Shown here one piece after another: positions 43,259-51,776 of a DNA stretch of 64,000 nt. Source of the DNA: an uncultured Poribacteria bacterium (lineage in GTDB: Bacteria > Poribacteria > WGA-4E > WGA-3G); assembly GCA_958295855.1 (NCBI GenBank), contig OY282383.1:4072481-4136480 (forward strand). Direction: 5' to 3'. Position numbers and translations under genes: made by a program. The notes below the pieces were generated by a model, which ran no database searches, was not told the origin of the DNA, and worked only from the letters and a program-made list of their open reading frames with translations. Each line of letters starts with the position of its first letter. Position 1 is the first letter of the stretch.

Positions 43259-43287
43259 TTGACAGCGTACCCGAAATAGGTTAATAT
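43259..43287 (+). promoter_or_regulatory. Promoter of the 43451 Gfo/Idh gene
   Basis: TTGACA (43259-43264), 17-nt spacer, TAATAT (43282-43287), 164 bp before the ATG. Confidence 0.6.
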
Positions 43288-43450
43288 TAAACGAAATCAA
43301 GGCATTTTCGGAGAATGTAGGACAAATCCAAATTTTGTCGCATAAAAATGGAATAGCCTCACAGGCCTCTGACGAGATTTTCACGAGGATACTGTTGTAT
43401 CCGAAATTTAGTGCCTGTAACCTGACAAAAAAGCAGAATTTAAAAAAACT

Positions 43451-44608
43451 ATGAAAACTTATCGCGTTGCTATCTTAGGCTGCCGGAGCCGCGGCACAGC
43501 GGCTGCAAAAGCCTATTACGCACACCCGCGCACAGAAATTGTGGCACTCTGCGACCTGGTTCAAGAGCGGTTAGACGCACTCGGCAACATTGTGAACGTT
43601 TCAACACATTTCACAGATTTAGATGAGATGATTCGGCAGACTGCCCCCGATATTGTCGCGATTCCGACAGCGACAGAAGCACACTATCCGCTCTGCATGC
43701 GCGTCCTTGAACACGGCGTGAATATTGAGGTAGAAAAACCGCTCTGCATCGATCTCGTTCAAGCGGACGCTGTGCTGGCGAAGGCGAAGGCGAAAAATGC
43801 TCGCGTCGTTGTGCATCATCAACGGCGTGTCGCCCCGACGATGCAGGCAGTCGCGAAGGCACTCAATGAAGGGAAAATCGGTGCTCTGCGGTATATCTAC
43901 GCCTGTGGGAAGGGCTATTACGCCGGCTACGGGTTGATGAACATCGGAACGCATGTCGTCAACAATATGCTCCGTTTCGGCGGGCATTGCCGAAGCGTTG
44001 TGACACAGGCAACCGCAGGCGGCCGAGCCCTCACCCCAGACGATGTGCTTCCGTCACCAGCTGGCATGGGCACAGTCGCAGGCGAATATGTCACAGCGAC
44101 GCTGCAATTTGACAGAAATGTCACCGGCACCCTCATTCAACACCGATTCCCGAAGGTGGATACGGATGCCTACACTATGGAGCTCTACGGCACTGAAGGC
44201 AGACTCTTCTGGTCGGAATTGAAAGGTTCGTGGTGGCTGCCTACGCCACATTTTGTTCCTGACGGTACGCACGACCGGTGGGAAACACTCGAGCCCATCT
44301 ATCCTGAAAGTTTTGACCCGGGCCAAGGTGCAAATGCTGACGATTACTGCATCGTTGAAGAATATGTGAACGCATTAGACGAGAACCGTGAACACGAGTG
44401 TAACGGCGAAGAGGGCCGCCATGTCATGGAGATTCTCATGGCGATTTTTGAGTCTGCTGTTTACGGCACACGCGTTGCGTTGCCCCAGGAAAACCGGGAA
44501 CATCCGTTGCTGCGGTGGCGTGCCGAAGCTGGTTTGGGTGCAATAAGAGAGATGCCTCGCGATTACGGCCCCTGGCTATCATTAGAAACCGAGCGGTTGT
44601 ATAAATAG
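43451..44608 (+). CDS. Gfo/Idh/MocA-family oxidoreductase
   Basis: 385 residues, NAD-dependent. Rossmann AILGCRSRGTAAA, catalytic EKPLC (VEVEKPLCIDLV) near residue 98, and GLMNIGTHVVNNMLRFGG in the second domain. No Shine-Dalgarno in the A-rich DNA before ATG. Begins a plus-strand run with PhyH, tandem-HicB and enolase genes. Substrate unknown. Confidence 0.92.
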   Translation: MKTYRVAILGCRSRGTAAAKAYYAHPRTEIVALCDLVQERLDALGNIVNVSTHFTDLDEMIRQTAPDIVAIPTATEAHYPLCMRVLEHGVNIEVEKPLCIDLVQADAVLAKAKAKNARVVVHHQRRVAPTMQAVAKALNEGKIGALRYIYACGKGYYAGYGLMNIGTHVVNNMLRFGGHCRSVVTQATAGGRALTPDDVLPSPAGMGTVAGEYVTATLQFDRNVTGTLIQHRFPKVDTDAYTMELYGTEGRLFWSELKGSWWLPTPHFVPDGTHDRWETLEPIYPESFDPGQGANADDYCIVEEYVNALDENREHECNGEEGRHVMEILMAIFESAVYGTRVALPQENREHPLLRWRAEAGLGAIREMPRDYGPWLSLETERLYK

Positions 44609-44701
44609 AAGAACCCATTGAGCTCTGTCTTAAAGTGACGTTTATAGTGCGGGTTACAAACACACCGATGCAACCCGGCAGCTTTAGAAAGGAAGAAAAC
44701 T

Positions 44702-45508
44702 ATGCCGAACCCTACGACAAATGCTGACAATCTACCACCGATAGCACTGACCCAGGAGCAACGCTATCTCTTTGATACCCGCGGGTGGCTCCTGATTCCG
44801 GGCGTACTCAGCGAATCCGAGACCCGAGAGATGCGCGAGTTCTGTTATCAGCTCAAACAAGAACCACACACACTCCCAGAACACCACCGCTCGTCCATCG
44901 GCGGGCCCCTGGAGACGCTCACCGATCATCCGGTTGTGCTTGGATTTATGAACGAATTTTTGACCTCGGGCTATGCCAACGAGAACTGTTACGGGTTTCG
45001 GTTGGAAGGCACGTTCCTCACTATTCGGGAGAATGGGCACGATAACTTCCGACCGCACGGGGGGCGTGGGATGCTCAACTTCCCTGGCAACTCTCATACG
45101 TATCATCTGCACCATGACAAGGCCCACAGCGGGCTAACGCGCGTCGTCTGGGAGCTTAATCCGGTTCAAAAAGGGGGCGGTGGCACGATGTTCCTTACCG
45201 GCAGCCATAAAGGCGCGTTTCCTGCCCCTAAGTCAACGGAGAATCGCGAATCTCCACTGTGGGAGGATTATACCTGTCCTGCCGGCTCCGTGCTGATTTT
45301 CACAGAGGCAATTACGCACACCGGTGCAAAATGGACCGACGAAACAGCCGATCGCGTCGCGATTTTCCACTGCTACAATACGGTTGGCAATAAATGGCAT
45401 AAGTGGGAACCGCACCCGAAGCATGTCGAAGATATGCCGTTTAAACGCCAGACGCTCTTCCGCCCGGTTCACTGTCAAGACAATGTACCAACGCTGGATG
45501 CAGTCTAG
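44702..45508 (+). CDS. Phytanoyl-CoA dioxygenase family protein (PhyH)
   Basis: 268 residues behind AGAAAGGAAG. Metal site H137-x-D139 (YHLHHDKAHSG) and distal H206 (AITHTGAKW); FLTGSHKGAF is the usual PhyH motif, R218 candidate for 2-oxoglutarate. Larger than the other three PhyH proteins. Probably cotranscribed with the Gfo/Idh gene (93 bp). Confidence 0.92.
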   Translation: MPNPTTNADNLPPIALTQEQRYLFDTRGWLLIPGVLSESETREMREFCYQLKQEPHTLPEHHRSSIGGPLETLTDHPVVLGFMNEFLTSGYANENCYGFRLEGTFLTIRENGHDNFRPHGGRGMLNFPGNSHTYHLHHDKAHSGLTRVVWELNPVQKGGGGTMFLTGSHKGAFPAPKSTENRESPLWEDYTCPAGSVLIFTEAITHTGAKWTDETADRVAIFHCYNTVGNKWHKWEPHPKHVEDMPFKRQTLFRPVHCQDNVPTLDAV

Positions 45509-45533
45509 GCGGGCGTTGTAGCAGAATGGTTTT

Positions 45534-46250
45534 ATGCGTTATCCTATTGTAATTGACAAAGACCCGGGTAGTGCTTACTGCATGATTGTGCCAGACTTAC
45601 CGGGTTGTTATACTTGGGCGGATACAGTTGAGGAAGTGCTGATTCAGGCCGCAGAAGCAATCAAATGTCATTTGAGCGGTATGTTGACTGATGGTGCTCC
45701 GATTCCGGAACCGACAGACATCGCTTTCCATCAAAACGATCCGGAATTTGATTGCTTCCAACGGTGGGATTGGGTGACGGTAACTTTACCGGAACTCCGT
45801 CACTATCCGGTGCTGATATATCGAAAACGGCGGAAGCACTACCGGCTCATCGCCCCCGATCTGCCCGGTTGTGTTGTCCGCGGTAAGACAGCCCTCGAGG
45901 CACTCGCGAAAGCAGGACTCGCCATTGAACGCTACATGGAGGCAAGGGTGCTCAAGGACGAGACAATTCCCGAACCCCAACCCCTCGCGTACCATCGCGA
46001 CAACCCCGCGCATCCGGCGGGACAATGGGAATCGGTGCCAATTATTGTGCCGGAAATTGAGCATCTCCGCATTGCTCGCCCCGGACGCATCCCACGCTTT
46101 TTCCGATGGCTCGGGTTCACACGCTTCCCGTGGGAAGCACGCCCGCGCCCGCGGATTCGCGGGGCGCTCCCGCCGGAATGGGAAGAGGTGGACACGCAAA
46201 CAAAAGCGGCAGCGTTGAAAGCGACACCGCGATTCGCGCAAACTGATTAA
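45534..46250 (+). CDS. Protein with two tandem HicB-like domains
   Basis: 238 residues. Two copies of the HicB antitoxin-type fold: about 1-65 (YCMIVPDLPGCYTWADTVEEVL, AAEAIKCHLSGM) and about 93-160 (YRLIAPDLPGCVVRGKTALEAL). Each is followed by the same PIPEP / TIPEP-x-H-x2-(N)DP linker. The C-terminal part is basic (RFFRWLGFTRF). No HicA toxin gene and no HTH or RHH region is seen on either side. No Shine-Dalgarno. A solitary tandem HicB relative, not a complete toxin-antitoxin pair. Confidence 0.8.
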   Translation: MRYPIVIDKDPGSAYCMIVPDLPGCYTWADTVEEVLIQAAEAIKCHLSGMLTDGAPIPEPTDIAFHQNDPEFDCFQRWDWVTVTLPELRHYPVLIYRKRRKHYRLIAPDLPGCVVRGKTALEALAKAGLAIERYMEARVLKDETIPEPQPLAYHRDNPAHPAGQWESVPIIVPEIEHLRIARPGRIPRFFRWLGFTRFPWEARPRPRIRGALPPEWEEVDTQTKAAALKATPRFAQTD

Positions 46251-46279
46251 ACCGTTAACTTTTATACGGAGGAGGATTG

Positions 46280-47413
46280 ATGAAAATTACTAACGTCAAA
46301 TCATTTGTTTCAGCGGATGGGCATTTCTTTGTGAAGGTAGAAACCGATGCCGGTATCTACGGTGTTGGTGAAGGCGGCCTGCGCCGCCGCGCCCTCGCCT
46401 TAGCCGAAGTCATCCGCTCATTTGAACCCTTTCTCATCGGTGCAGATGCGTTTCGGATTGAGCATCTGTGGCAAGTGATGTTCCGGGGTGGCTTTTTTCC
46501 CGGCGGCGTAGTCCAATCTGCGGCAGTGAGTGCCGTAGACATTGCGCTGTGGGACATCAAAGGAAAAGCTCTGAATGTCCCTGTCTATGAACTTTTAGGG
46601 GGGCGAACGCGAGATAAGGTCGTCTGCTATCCACACAACGGCGGCGGTACGATTGATGCACTTGTTGAAAATTGTCGCCAAACCCACAAAGCCGGGTGGA
46701 AGTTCGTCCGATGGGGCTTGGCTGACGGTTCAGACACCGGGACGTTTGAACCTAAACGTGCTATCCAGCACGGCATTGAGCAAGTGCAAGCTGTCCGTCA
46801 TGCACTAGGAGACGATGTCGACATACTCGTTGACGTGCATACCCGTCTCGATCCTGCAGATAGCCTCGATTTCTGCAACAAGGTTGCCCCATACCATCCG
46901 TTTTTCATCGAAGATCCGCTTCGCAGTGAAAACCCCGCCAGCCTCAGACGGATTCGACAGCAGACCTCGGTGCCGATTGCGGTCGGCGAACAATTTGATA
47001 GCAAATGGTCTTTCCGTGAAGTGATTGAGGAAGACCTGATGGACTACTGCCGCGTCGACGTGTGCATCGCCGGCGGGTTGACAGAAGCACGCAAAATCGC
47101 GGGCTGGTGTGAAACGCATTACATTCATATTGCGCCGCACAACCCGTTGGGACCAGTATCCGCAGCCGCGTGTTTACATCTCTGTTTGGCATCGTCGCTT
47201 GTCGGTGTGCAGGAACTTCCGCGTGCCCCGATGTCTTCTCTAACGGATGTGTTCCCAGTGCAAGTACCGTTTGAATCCGGGTATCTCTTGCCGCCCGAAT
47301 CCCCTGGGCTCGGCATAGAATTCAACGAAGATGCACTTACCAACGTGTCAACACAGAACTATGGCCCGCCGGCCGGGTATCAACGCGATGATGGAGCCTA
47401 TACAAATTGGTAA
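46280..47413 (+). CDS. Enolase-superfamily dehydratase (galactonate/mannonate dehydratase-like)
   Basis: 377 residues, ATG 46280 behind GGAGGAGG. Seen: metal ligands in ILVDVHTRLDP (Asp), FIEDPLRSENP (Glu) and AVGEQFDSKWSF (Glu), and a catalytic histidine in HIAPHNPLGPVSAAA, typical of the galactonate/mannonate dehydratase group. Likely dehydrates a sugar acid. Follows the HicB-like gene by 29 bp. Confidence 0.9.
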   Translation: MKITNVKSFVSADGHFFVKVETDAGIYGVGEGGLRRRALALAEVIRSFEPFLIGADAFRIEHLWQVMFRGGFFPGGVVQSAAVSAVDIALWDIKGKALNVPVYELLGGRTRDKVVCYPHNGGGTIDALVENCRQTHKAGWKFVRWGLADGSDTGTFEPKRAIQHGIEQVQAVRHALGDDVDILVDVHTRLDPADSLDFCNKVAPYHPFFIEDPLRSENPASLRRIRQQTSVPIAVGEQFDSKWSFREVIEEDLMDYCRVDVCIAGGLTEARKIAGWCETHYIHIAPHNPLGPVSAAACLHLCLASSLVGVQELPRAPMSSLTDVFPVQVPFESGYLLPPESPGLGIEFNEDALTNVSTQNYGPPAGYQRDDGAYTNW

Positions 47414-47415
47414 AC

Positions 47416-47480
47416 AGTAGTAGGCACGCACCGCCGTGCCGTAACGCAAGGTAGTACGCACGCACCATCGTGCCGTAACA
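47416..47480. repeat. Two direct copies of a GGCACGCACC..CGTGCC hairpin unit
   Basis: GTAGGCACGCACCGCCGTGCCGTAAC and GTACGCACGCACCATCGTGCCGTAAC, about 31 bp apart, each a short hairpin. Related in form to the GGCACACGGAGTGTGCC palindromes at 15.9 and 18.8 kb. Confidence 0.6.
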
Positions 47481-47493
47481 AGGAGCAACTTTT

Positions 47494-48684
47494 ATGACAA
47501 CCGCTGAAATTAAAGCGATGGCAACGGAATATATCATTAACACTTATGGCGACAGAAATTTAGCATTCGTGAAGGGGGAAGGCCCCTACCTGTGGGATGC
47601 CGACGGAAAGAAATACCTCGACTTCCTCGGTGGACTCGCTGTCAACGGCTTAGGGCACTGCCACCCAAAAGTAGTTGCCGCCATCCGTGAGCAGGCAGGC
47701 AAGCTGTTGCACACGTCCAATCTTTACTACATCCAACCGCAGGCAGAATTGGCGAAACTGCTCGTTGACAACTCCGACATGGACCTGTGCTTCTTCTGTA
47801 ATAGCGGGGCAGAAGCGAATGAAGCAGCGATTAAGTTAGCACGGAAATACACGAAAGACAGCGGCAGAACAGATGCTTACGAAATAATTACGATGGAGAA
47901 TTCCTTCCACGGGCGAACGATGGCGACTATCACAGCCACGGCACAAACGAAATATCACGTCGGGTTTGAACCGATGCTTGAGGGATTCAAATACGTGCCG
48001 TTCGATGAGCTCGAAGCAACCGAAGCCGCTATCAGTGCAAAGACCTGTGCCATTTTAGTCGAACCAATTCAGTCCGAAGGCGGAGTTAATATCCCAAGTG
48101 ACGGGTATCTACAAGGGTTACGTGAGTTGTGTGACAAACATGAATTAGTGCTTATTTTCGACGAAGTCCAGACCGCGATGGGGAGATTGGGCACCTTTTT
48201 CGGATACCAGAGCTACGGTGTTGTGCCAGATGTAATTACGATGGCAAAAGCATTAGGGAGCGGCGTGCCAATCGGCGCGATGTTAGCAAAACGGGAAATA
48301 GCAGAGAGTTTTGTGCCCGGTACCCATGCGGCGACATTCGGAGGAAATCCGTTAGTCACCGCGGCAGCATCCACAACCATCCAAACCATTCTGGAAGAGA
48401 ATCTCGCCGTGAACGCTGTCAAAATGGGGAACTACCTCGCCGGCGGACTGATGGAACTCAAGGGCAAATATCCGATTAAAGAGGTGCGCGGAAAAGGCCT
48501 GCTACGCGGACTCGTCATGGAGGTCGATGCGAAACCCATCGCCGCCAAATGTATTGAAAATGGGTTAGTGACCATTTGTACCAACGACTATGTGCTCCGG
48601 TTCTTACCGCCGCTCAATATCAATGCTGGGCACGTTGAGGAGGCTGTTGATATCGTTGAAAAATCGATGGCCGAGGTTCTCTAA
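47494..48684 (+). CDS. argD: Acetylornithine/succinylornithine aminotransferase
   Basis: 396 residues, PLP enzyme of arginine (and possibly lysine) synthesis. Seen: SGAEANEAAIKLARKY, NSFHGRT, FDEVQTAMGRLG and the PLP-lysine motif ITMAKALGSGVPIGAM, then HAATFGGNPL. Behind AACAAGGAGC. The next gene's ATG abuts its stop codon. Confidence 0.93.
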   Translation: MTTAEIKAMATEYIINTYGDRNLAFVKGEGPYLWDADGKKYLDFLGGLAVNGLGHCHPKVVAAIREQAGKLLHTSNLYYIQPQAELAKLLVDNSDMDLCFFCNSGAEANEAAIKLARKYTKDSGRTDAYEIITMENSFHGRTMATITATAQTKYHVGFEPMLEGFKYVPFDELEATEAAISAKTCAILVEPIQSEGGVNIPSDGYLQGLRELCDKHELVLIFDEVQTAMGRLGTFFGYQSYGVVPDVITMAKALGSGVPIGAMLAKREIAESFVPGTHAATFGGNPLVTAAASTTIQTILEENLAVNAVKMGNYLAGGLMELKGKYPIKEVRGKGLLRGLVMEVDAKPIAAKCIENGLVTICTNDYVLRFLPPLNINAGHVEEAVDIVEKSMAEVL

Positions 48685-49557
48685 ATGCGCTACCTGGTGG
48701 ATTTCCAACAGCAGAAGTGGCAACGTTTCGCGCGATACGCGTGCTACCTTCTACTCGCAATCGGCGTTGGATGTGCAGGCACCACTTCCAACGTCCAATT
48801 GTCACCTGTGAAGACAGAACAATTAGCCGATATACTTGACACGCTGCAAGCGAGATATGATCTGACCGGCTCCTTAAAAATTACCAAAATGATGGTAACA
48901 ATTGAGGAAGGGGAACAGCGTGAAGAACTCCGGGAATCGCTGTGGTACAAAAAATCGGAGAACGGCGGAGAACTTCTCCACATCCAAGCGTTGGGGGCAC
49001 TCAATGAACCGAGAGGCATTGCAATTGCCAATCAAGACAAAAATCAGTTTCTACTTGTGCTTGTGAACGAGCAGAAAGCGTACCTTGGTGCGTTATCGGA
49101 TGGCGTTTTGCGTGAAATTTTCGGTGTGGATTTGCGCGTTTCGGATGTGTTAGGGGCTATTTTCGCCAATCCGTTTCTTGACAGACACGCTGAGAAACCA
49201 CTATCCGTTGAAAGTTCAGGCGCAAAATTCATCATCACGCGGCCCGGTGTTCAAGAGGGAAACGTCGACACAATTATCCTTTTTATGCGGGAGAATGAAC
49301 CGCAGGTAACGGAATGGAGCATCCACGACAAAAACCGTGTGCTTCAACAACGCACCGCATTTTCCGACTATCGAGAGGTAGGCGGTATTCTCCGACCGCA
49401 CACGGTTGAAATTGAACGTCCCTTGGAACAGACCCGGGTTGTTGTGAAGATTGCCAAAGTGCAACTAAATGTTGAGATTAAGGATAGCAAGTTTAAGGTT
49501 GAACCGTTTCTGAACGAGGACATCGAAATTATTCCCTTATCAGAATTGTCAAAGTAA
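48685..49557 (+). CDS. Lipoprotein, DUF4292/LolB-like
   Basis: 290 residues. ATG 48685 begins immediately after the argD stop, hence translational coupling. Seen: a signal and candidate lipobox (LLLAIGVGC, residues 23-31; -3 position is atypical), then a region with LTGSLKITKM and beta-rich LWYKK, LLHIQALGAL, REIFGVDL resembling the LolA/LolB-type hydrophobic-cavity fold. Probable periplasmic or outer-membrane lipid-handling lipoprotein. Exact family uncertain. Confidence 0.65.
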   Translation: MRYLVDFQQQKWQRFARYACYLLLAIGVGCAGTTSNVQLSPVKTEQLADILDTLQARYDLTGSLKITKMMVTIEEGEQREELRESLWYKKSENGGELLHIQALGALNEPRGIAIANQDKNQFLLVLVNEQKAYLGALSDGVLREIFGVDLRVSDVLGAIFANPFLDRHAEKPLSVESSGAKFIITRPGVQEGNVDTIILFMRENEPQVTEWSIHDKNRVLQQRTAFSDYREVGGILRPHTVEIERPLEQTRVVVKIAKVQLNVEIKDSKFKVEPFLNEDIEIIPLSELSK

Positions 49558-49895
49558 AACCCAACACTATTGGGACTAAGGCACGGGCGGGGAGACGCCG
49601 CCCCTACGGACCGGAAATCGCGGTCGGGTATTCGGGGCGTTTTAGCCCTGTCAGGGCGGTATGTGTATAGAAACGTGGCCTGCCCTAGATGCTAAGCCCC
49701 AGAGGGGCGGTATGTGTCTCGACGCTAGTTGATACGGCAGACGTTGGACACACAGAAAAACCCAAAATCCGTGAAATCTGATAAATCCGCGATAATCCGC
49801 GATTCAGACAATACACATCGCACTACAGGCACCCTTCCGCCTCCTGTCGCGCGCGGAGCCACCGTGCCGCCATCAGAAACCAGCAGAGCTAGGCA
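49558..49895. repeat. Repeat-rich spacer with the third copy of the AGCCCTG/AAGCCCC element
   Basis: No gene. A GGGCGGGGAGACGCCGCCC hairpin (about 49587), then TTAGCCCTGTCAGGGCGGTATGTGTATAGAAACG (49642-49675) and a CTAGATGCTAAGCCCC hairpin half (49685-49720). These match the module in the 30.03-30.51 kb tandem repeat (GCAAGCGG becomes TGGCCTG). Followed by AATCCGCGATAATCCGCGATTCAG near 49790. Confidence 0.75.
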
Positions 49896-50777
49896 ATGTC
49901 AAAAATACGGGTTCGCGCCCACGCCAAAATTAACCTCTATCTGGATGTGGTAGGAAAACGCGATGATGGGTACCACAATCTGGCAACAGTCTTCCATTCG
50001 ATCGGGTTGCACGATGATGTTATCATTCGCAGGCGAGCAGAAAAAGGCATAACAGTTCACTGCGAACATCCAGGGGTGCCGTGTGATTCGCGTAATATTG
50101 CTTATCGTGCGGCACAATGCATCAGCGCCGCGGTGGGGGGTATAGGCGGACTTGCGATTGACATCCACAAGCGGATTCCTGTTGCGGCAGGGCTTGCGGG
50201 AGGAAGCGCGAACGCCGCCGCTGTGCTTCACGGCATTAATAAACTTTGGGCACTCGGTTTCACCCAGGATGCACTCATGCGCCTTGGGGCTCAGTTAGGT
50301 GCCGATGTCCCATTTTGCCTGCACGGTGGCGCGGCGTTAGGGCAGGGTATTGGCGACCGGCTGACATCCCTTCCCGCGCTTCCCGAAGTTCCCCTCCTAC
50401 TTTTAAACCCAGGCATCGACATTTCGACAGCAGCCGTTTTCAAAAATTTGAATTTTCGCTTGACAACAGAGAAAAAAGAGGGTATAATTATAAAGACTCA
50501 TGTAGAAAAGCGTGATATCGTTGGCATTGGGAAGAATCTATATAACCTGCTTGAGGTTCCCGTTTTTTCTAAACATCCCGAGGTAGCTGCGCTAAAAACC
50601 CAGTTAACTACGCAGGCTGGGTGTTATGGCGCACTGATGTCGGGGAGTGGTGCTACGGTGTTCGCGCTGATGCAGGACACTGCAGCGGCACAACGGAGCG
50701 AATCACACTTCAAAAACAGGGTCGGTTTTTGCACGACGACGGTAACCTATCCTGTCGGCGTGTCTATTGATAATTAA
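49896..50777 (+). CDS. ispE: 4-diphosphocytidyl-2-C-methyl-D-erythritol kinase
   Basis: 293 residues, GHMP kinase of the MEP isoprenoid pathway. Seen: AKINLYLDVVGKRDDGYHNL, the glycine-rich ATP motif PVAAGLAGGSANAAA, GADVPFCLHGG and GALMSGSGATVFAL. Weak ribosome site. Stop is directly followed by the tRNA-Gln gene. Confidence 0.95.
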   Translation: MSKIRVRAHAKINLYLDVVGKRDDGYHNLATVFHSIGLHDDVIIRRRAEKGITVHCEHPGVPCDSRNIAYRAAQCISAAVGGIGGLAIDIHKRIPVAAGLAGGSANAAAVLHGINKLWALGFTQDALMRLGAQLGADVPFCLHGGAALGQGIGDRLTSLPALPEVPLLLLNPGIDISTAAVFKNLNFRLTTEKKEGIIIKTHVEKRDIVGIGKNLYNLLEVPVFSKHPEVAALKTQLTTQAGCYGALMSGSGATVFALMQDTAAAQRSESHFKNRVGFCTTTVTYPVGVSIDN

Positions 50778-50849
50778 AGGGCGGTGGCCAAGTGGTAAGG
50801 CACAGGTCTTTGGAACCTGCACGCGTAGGTTCGAATCCTACCCGCCCTG
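50778..50849 (+). tRNA. tRNA-Gln (anticodon TTG)
   Basis: 72-nt cloverleaf: acceptor AGGGCGG / CCGCCCT, D arm GCCAAGTGGTAAGGC, anticodon stem CAGGT/ACCTG with loop CTTTGGA (anticodon TTG, reads CAA), T arm GTAGG-TTCGAAT-CCTAC, discriminator G, no encoded CCA. It starts one base after the ispE stop codon. Confidence 0.97.
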
Positions 50850-50889
50850 TTTCTCTATTTTTTAGGTACCTTGCGGTGTACAACAATCG

Positions 50890-50940
50890 CTGCGGTTATT
50901 AGCCTCCATAGGAAAATCTTGGAGGAGGCTATCGCTGCAG
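50890..50940 (+). promoter_or_regulatory. Stem-loop in the rplY leader
   Basis: Left arm CTGCGGTTATTAGCCTCC (50890-50907) pairs imperfectly with right arm GGAGGCTATCGCTGCAG (50924-50940). Lies between tRNA-Gln and rplY; a candidate processing site or leader regulator. A 71-codon frame here has no family support. Confidence 0.45.
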
Positions 50941-51092
50941 TGAAGAATACACCGCTGATTAAAAATAGGCTAGGGAAAATGCGGAGCGTTAGGAATGCCA
51001 GACATTTACGAACCATCGTAGGGGCATTGCCTTGCGCCTGCCCGTTTTCTCTGACAAAACATGGGAATCAAGAAAAAGGTTAGAAGTTCAAA

Positions 51093-51776
51093 ATGCGACA
51101 AGCGAAATTAGAGATTCAACAACGAGACACTTTTGGCAAGCAGAGTGCGCGTGCGCTCCGTCGTGCAGGCGATGTTCCTGCAGTGCTATACGGACGCAAG
51201 CAAGGCACCGTGGCGATTCAAATCAACGCGCGCGCCTTCAAACAATTCCTCCGAACGTACGGTGAAAACGTCATCATTAATATGGAAGTCACGGCGGGCA
51301 ATCCCGAACCTGTCATTATCAAAGACATTCAACGCGACCCTGTGGAGAAACAGGTGCTGCTTCATGCAGATTTTATCAGAATCTCTTTAGATGAACCTGT
51401 GACTTCAGCTGTACCTGTGATTTTGGTTGGCACTCCCCCCGGCATTCAAGAAGGGGGCGTGCTTGAATTCTCACTCCGCCAATTGATGCTTCACTGCTTG
51501 CCCATACAGATTCCGAATGAGATTTCTGTTGACGTAAGCCAATTGGAAGTCGGTGACTTTATCCACGTTAGCGATTTAAGCCTGGATGAGGAAATTGAGG
51601 TACTGGATGAAGCGCAACGGATTATTGCGACGGTGAGCCAACCTCGCATCCACGTTGAAGAAACAGAGGCTGAAGATGGCGAAGGCGAAGGTGAAGGTGA
51701 AGGTGAAGACGCTGCTGAAGAGCCCACTGAACCTGAGGTTATCTCCCGCAGGCGCGATGACAACGAGGCGGAATAA
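51093..51776 (+). CDS. rplY: Ribosomal protein bL25 (Ctc/TL5 form)
   Basis: 227 residues; binds 5S rRNA. Two-domain long form: the N-terminal L25 domain (RALRRAGDVPAVLYGRK) and the C-terminal Ctc domain (VPVILVGTPPGIQEGGVLE, LPIQIPNEISVDVSQLEVGD). The acidic tail (EAEDGEGEGEGEGED) is encoded by a 6-bp repeat. Preceded by AAAGGTTAG. Confidence 0.95.
   Translation: MRQAKLEIQQRDTFGKQSARALRRAGDVPAVLYGRKQGTVAIQINARAFKQFLRTYGENVIINMEVTAGNPEPVIIKDIQRDPVEKQVLLHADFIRISLDEPVTSAVPVILVGTPPGIQEGGVLEFSLRQLMLHCLPIQIPNEISVDVSQLEVGDFIHVSDLSLDEEIEVLDEAQRIIATVSQPRIHVEETEAEDGEGEGEGEGEDAAEEPTEPEVISRRRDDNEAE

Noticed and set aside
50871..51083. 70-residue frame between tRNA-Gln and rplY
   Set aside because: It overlaps the stem-loop, has no ribosome site, and matches no family.
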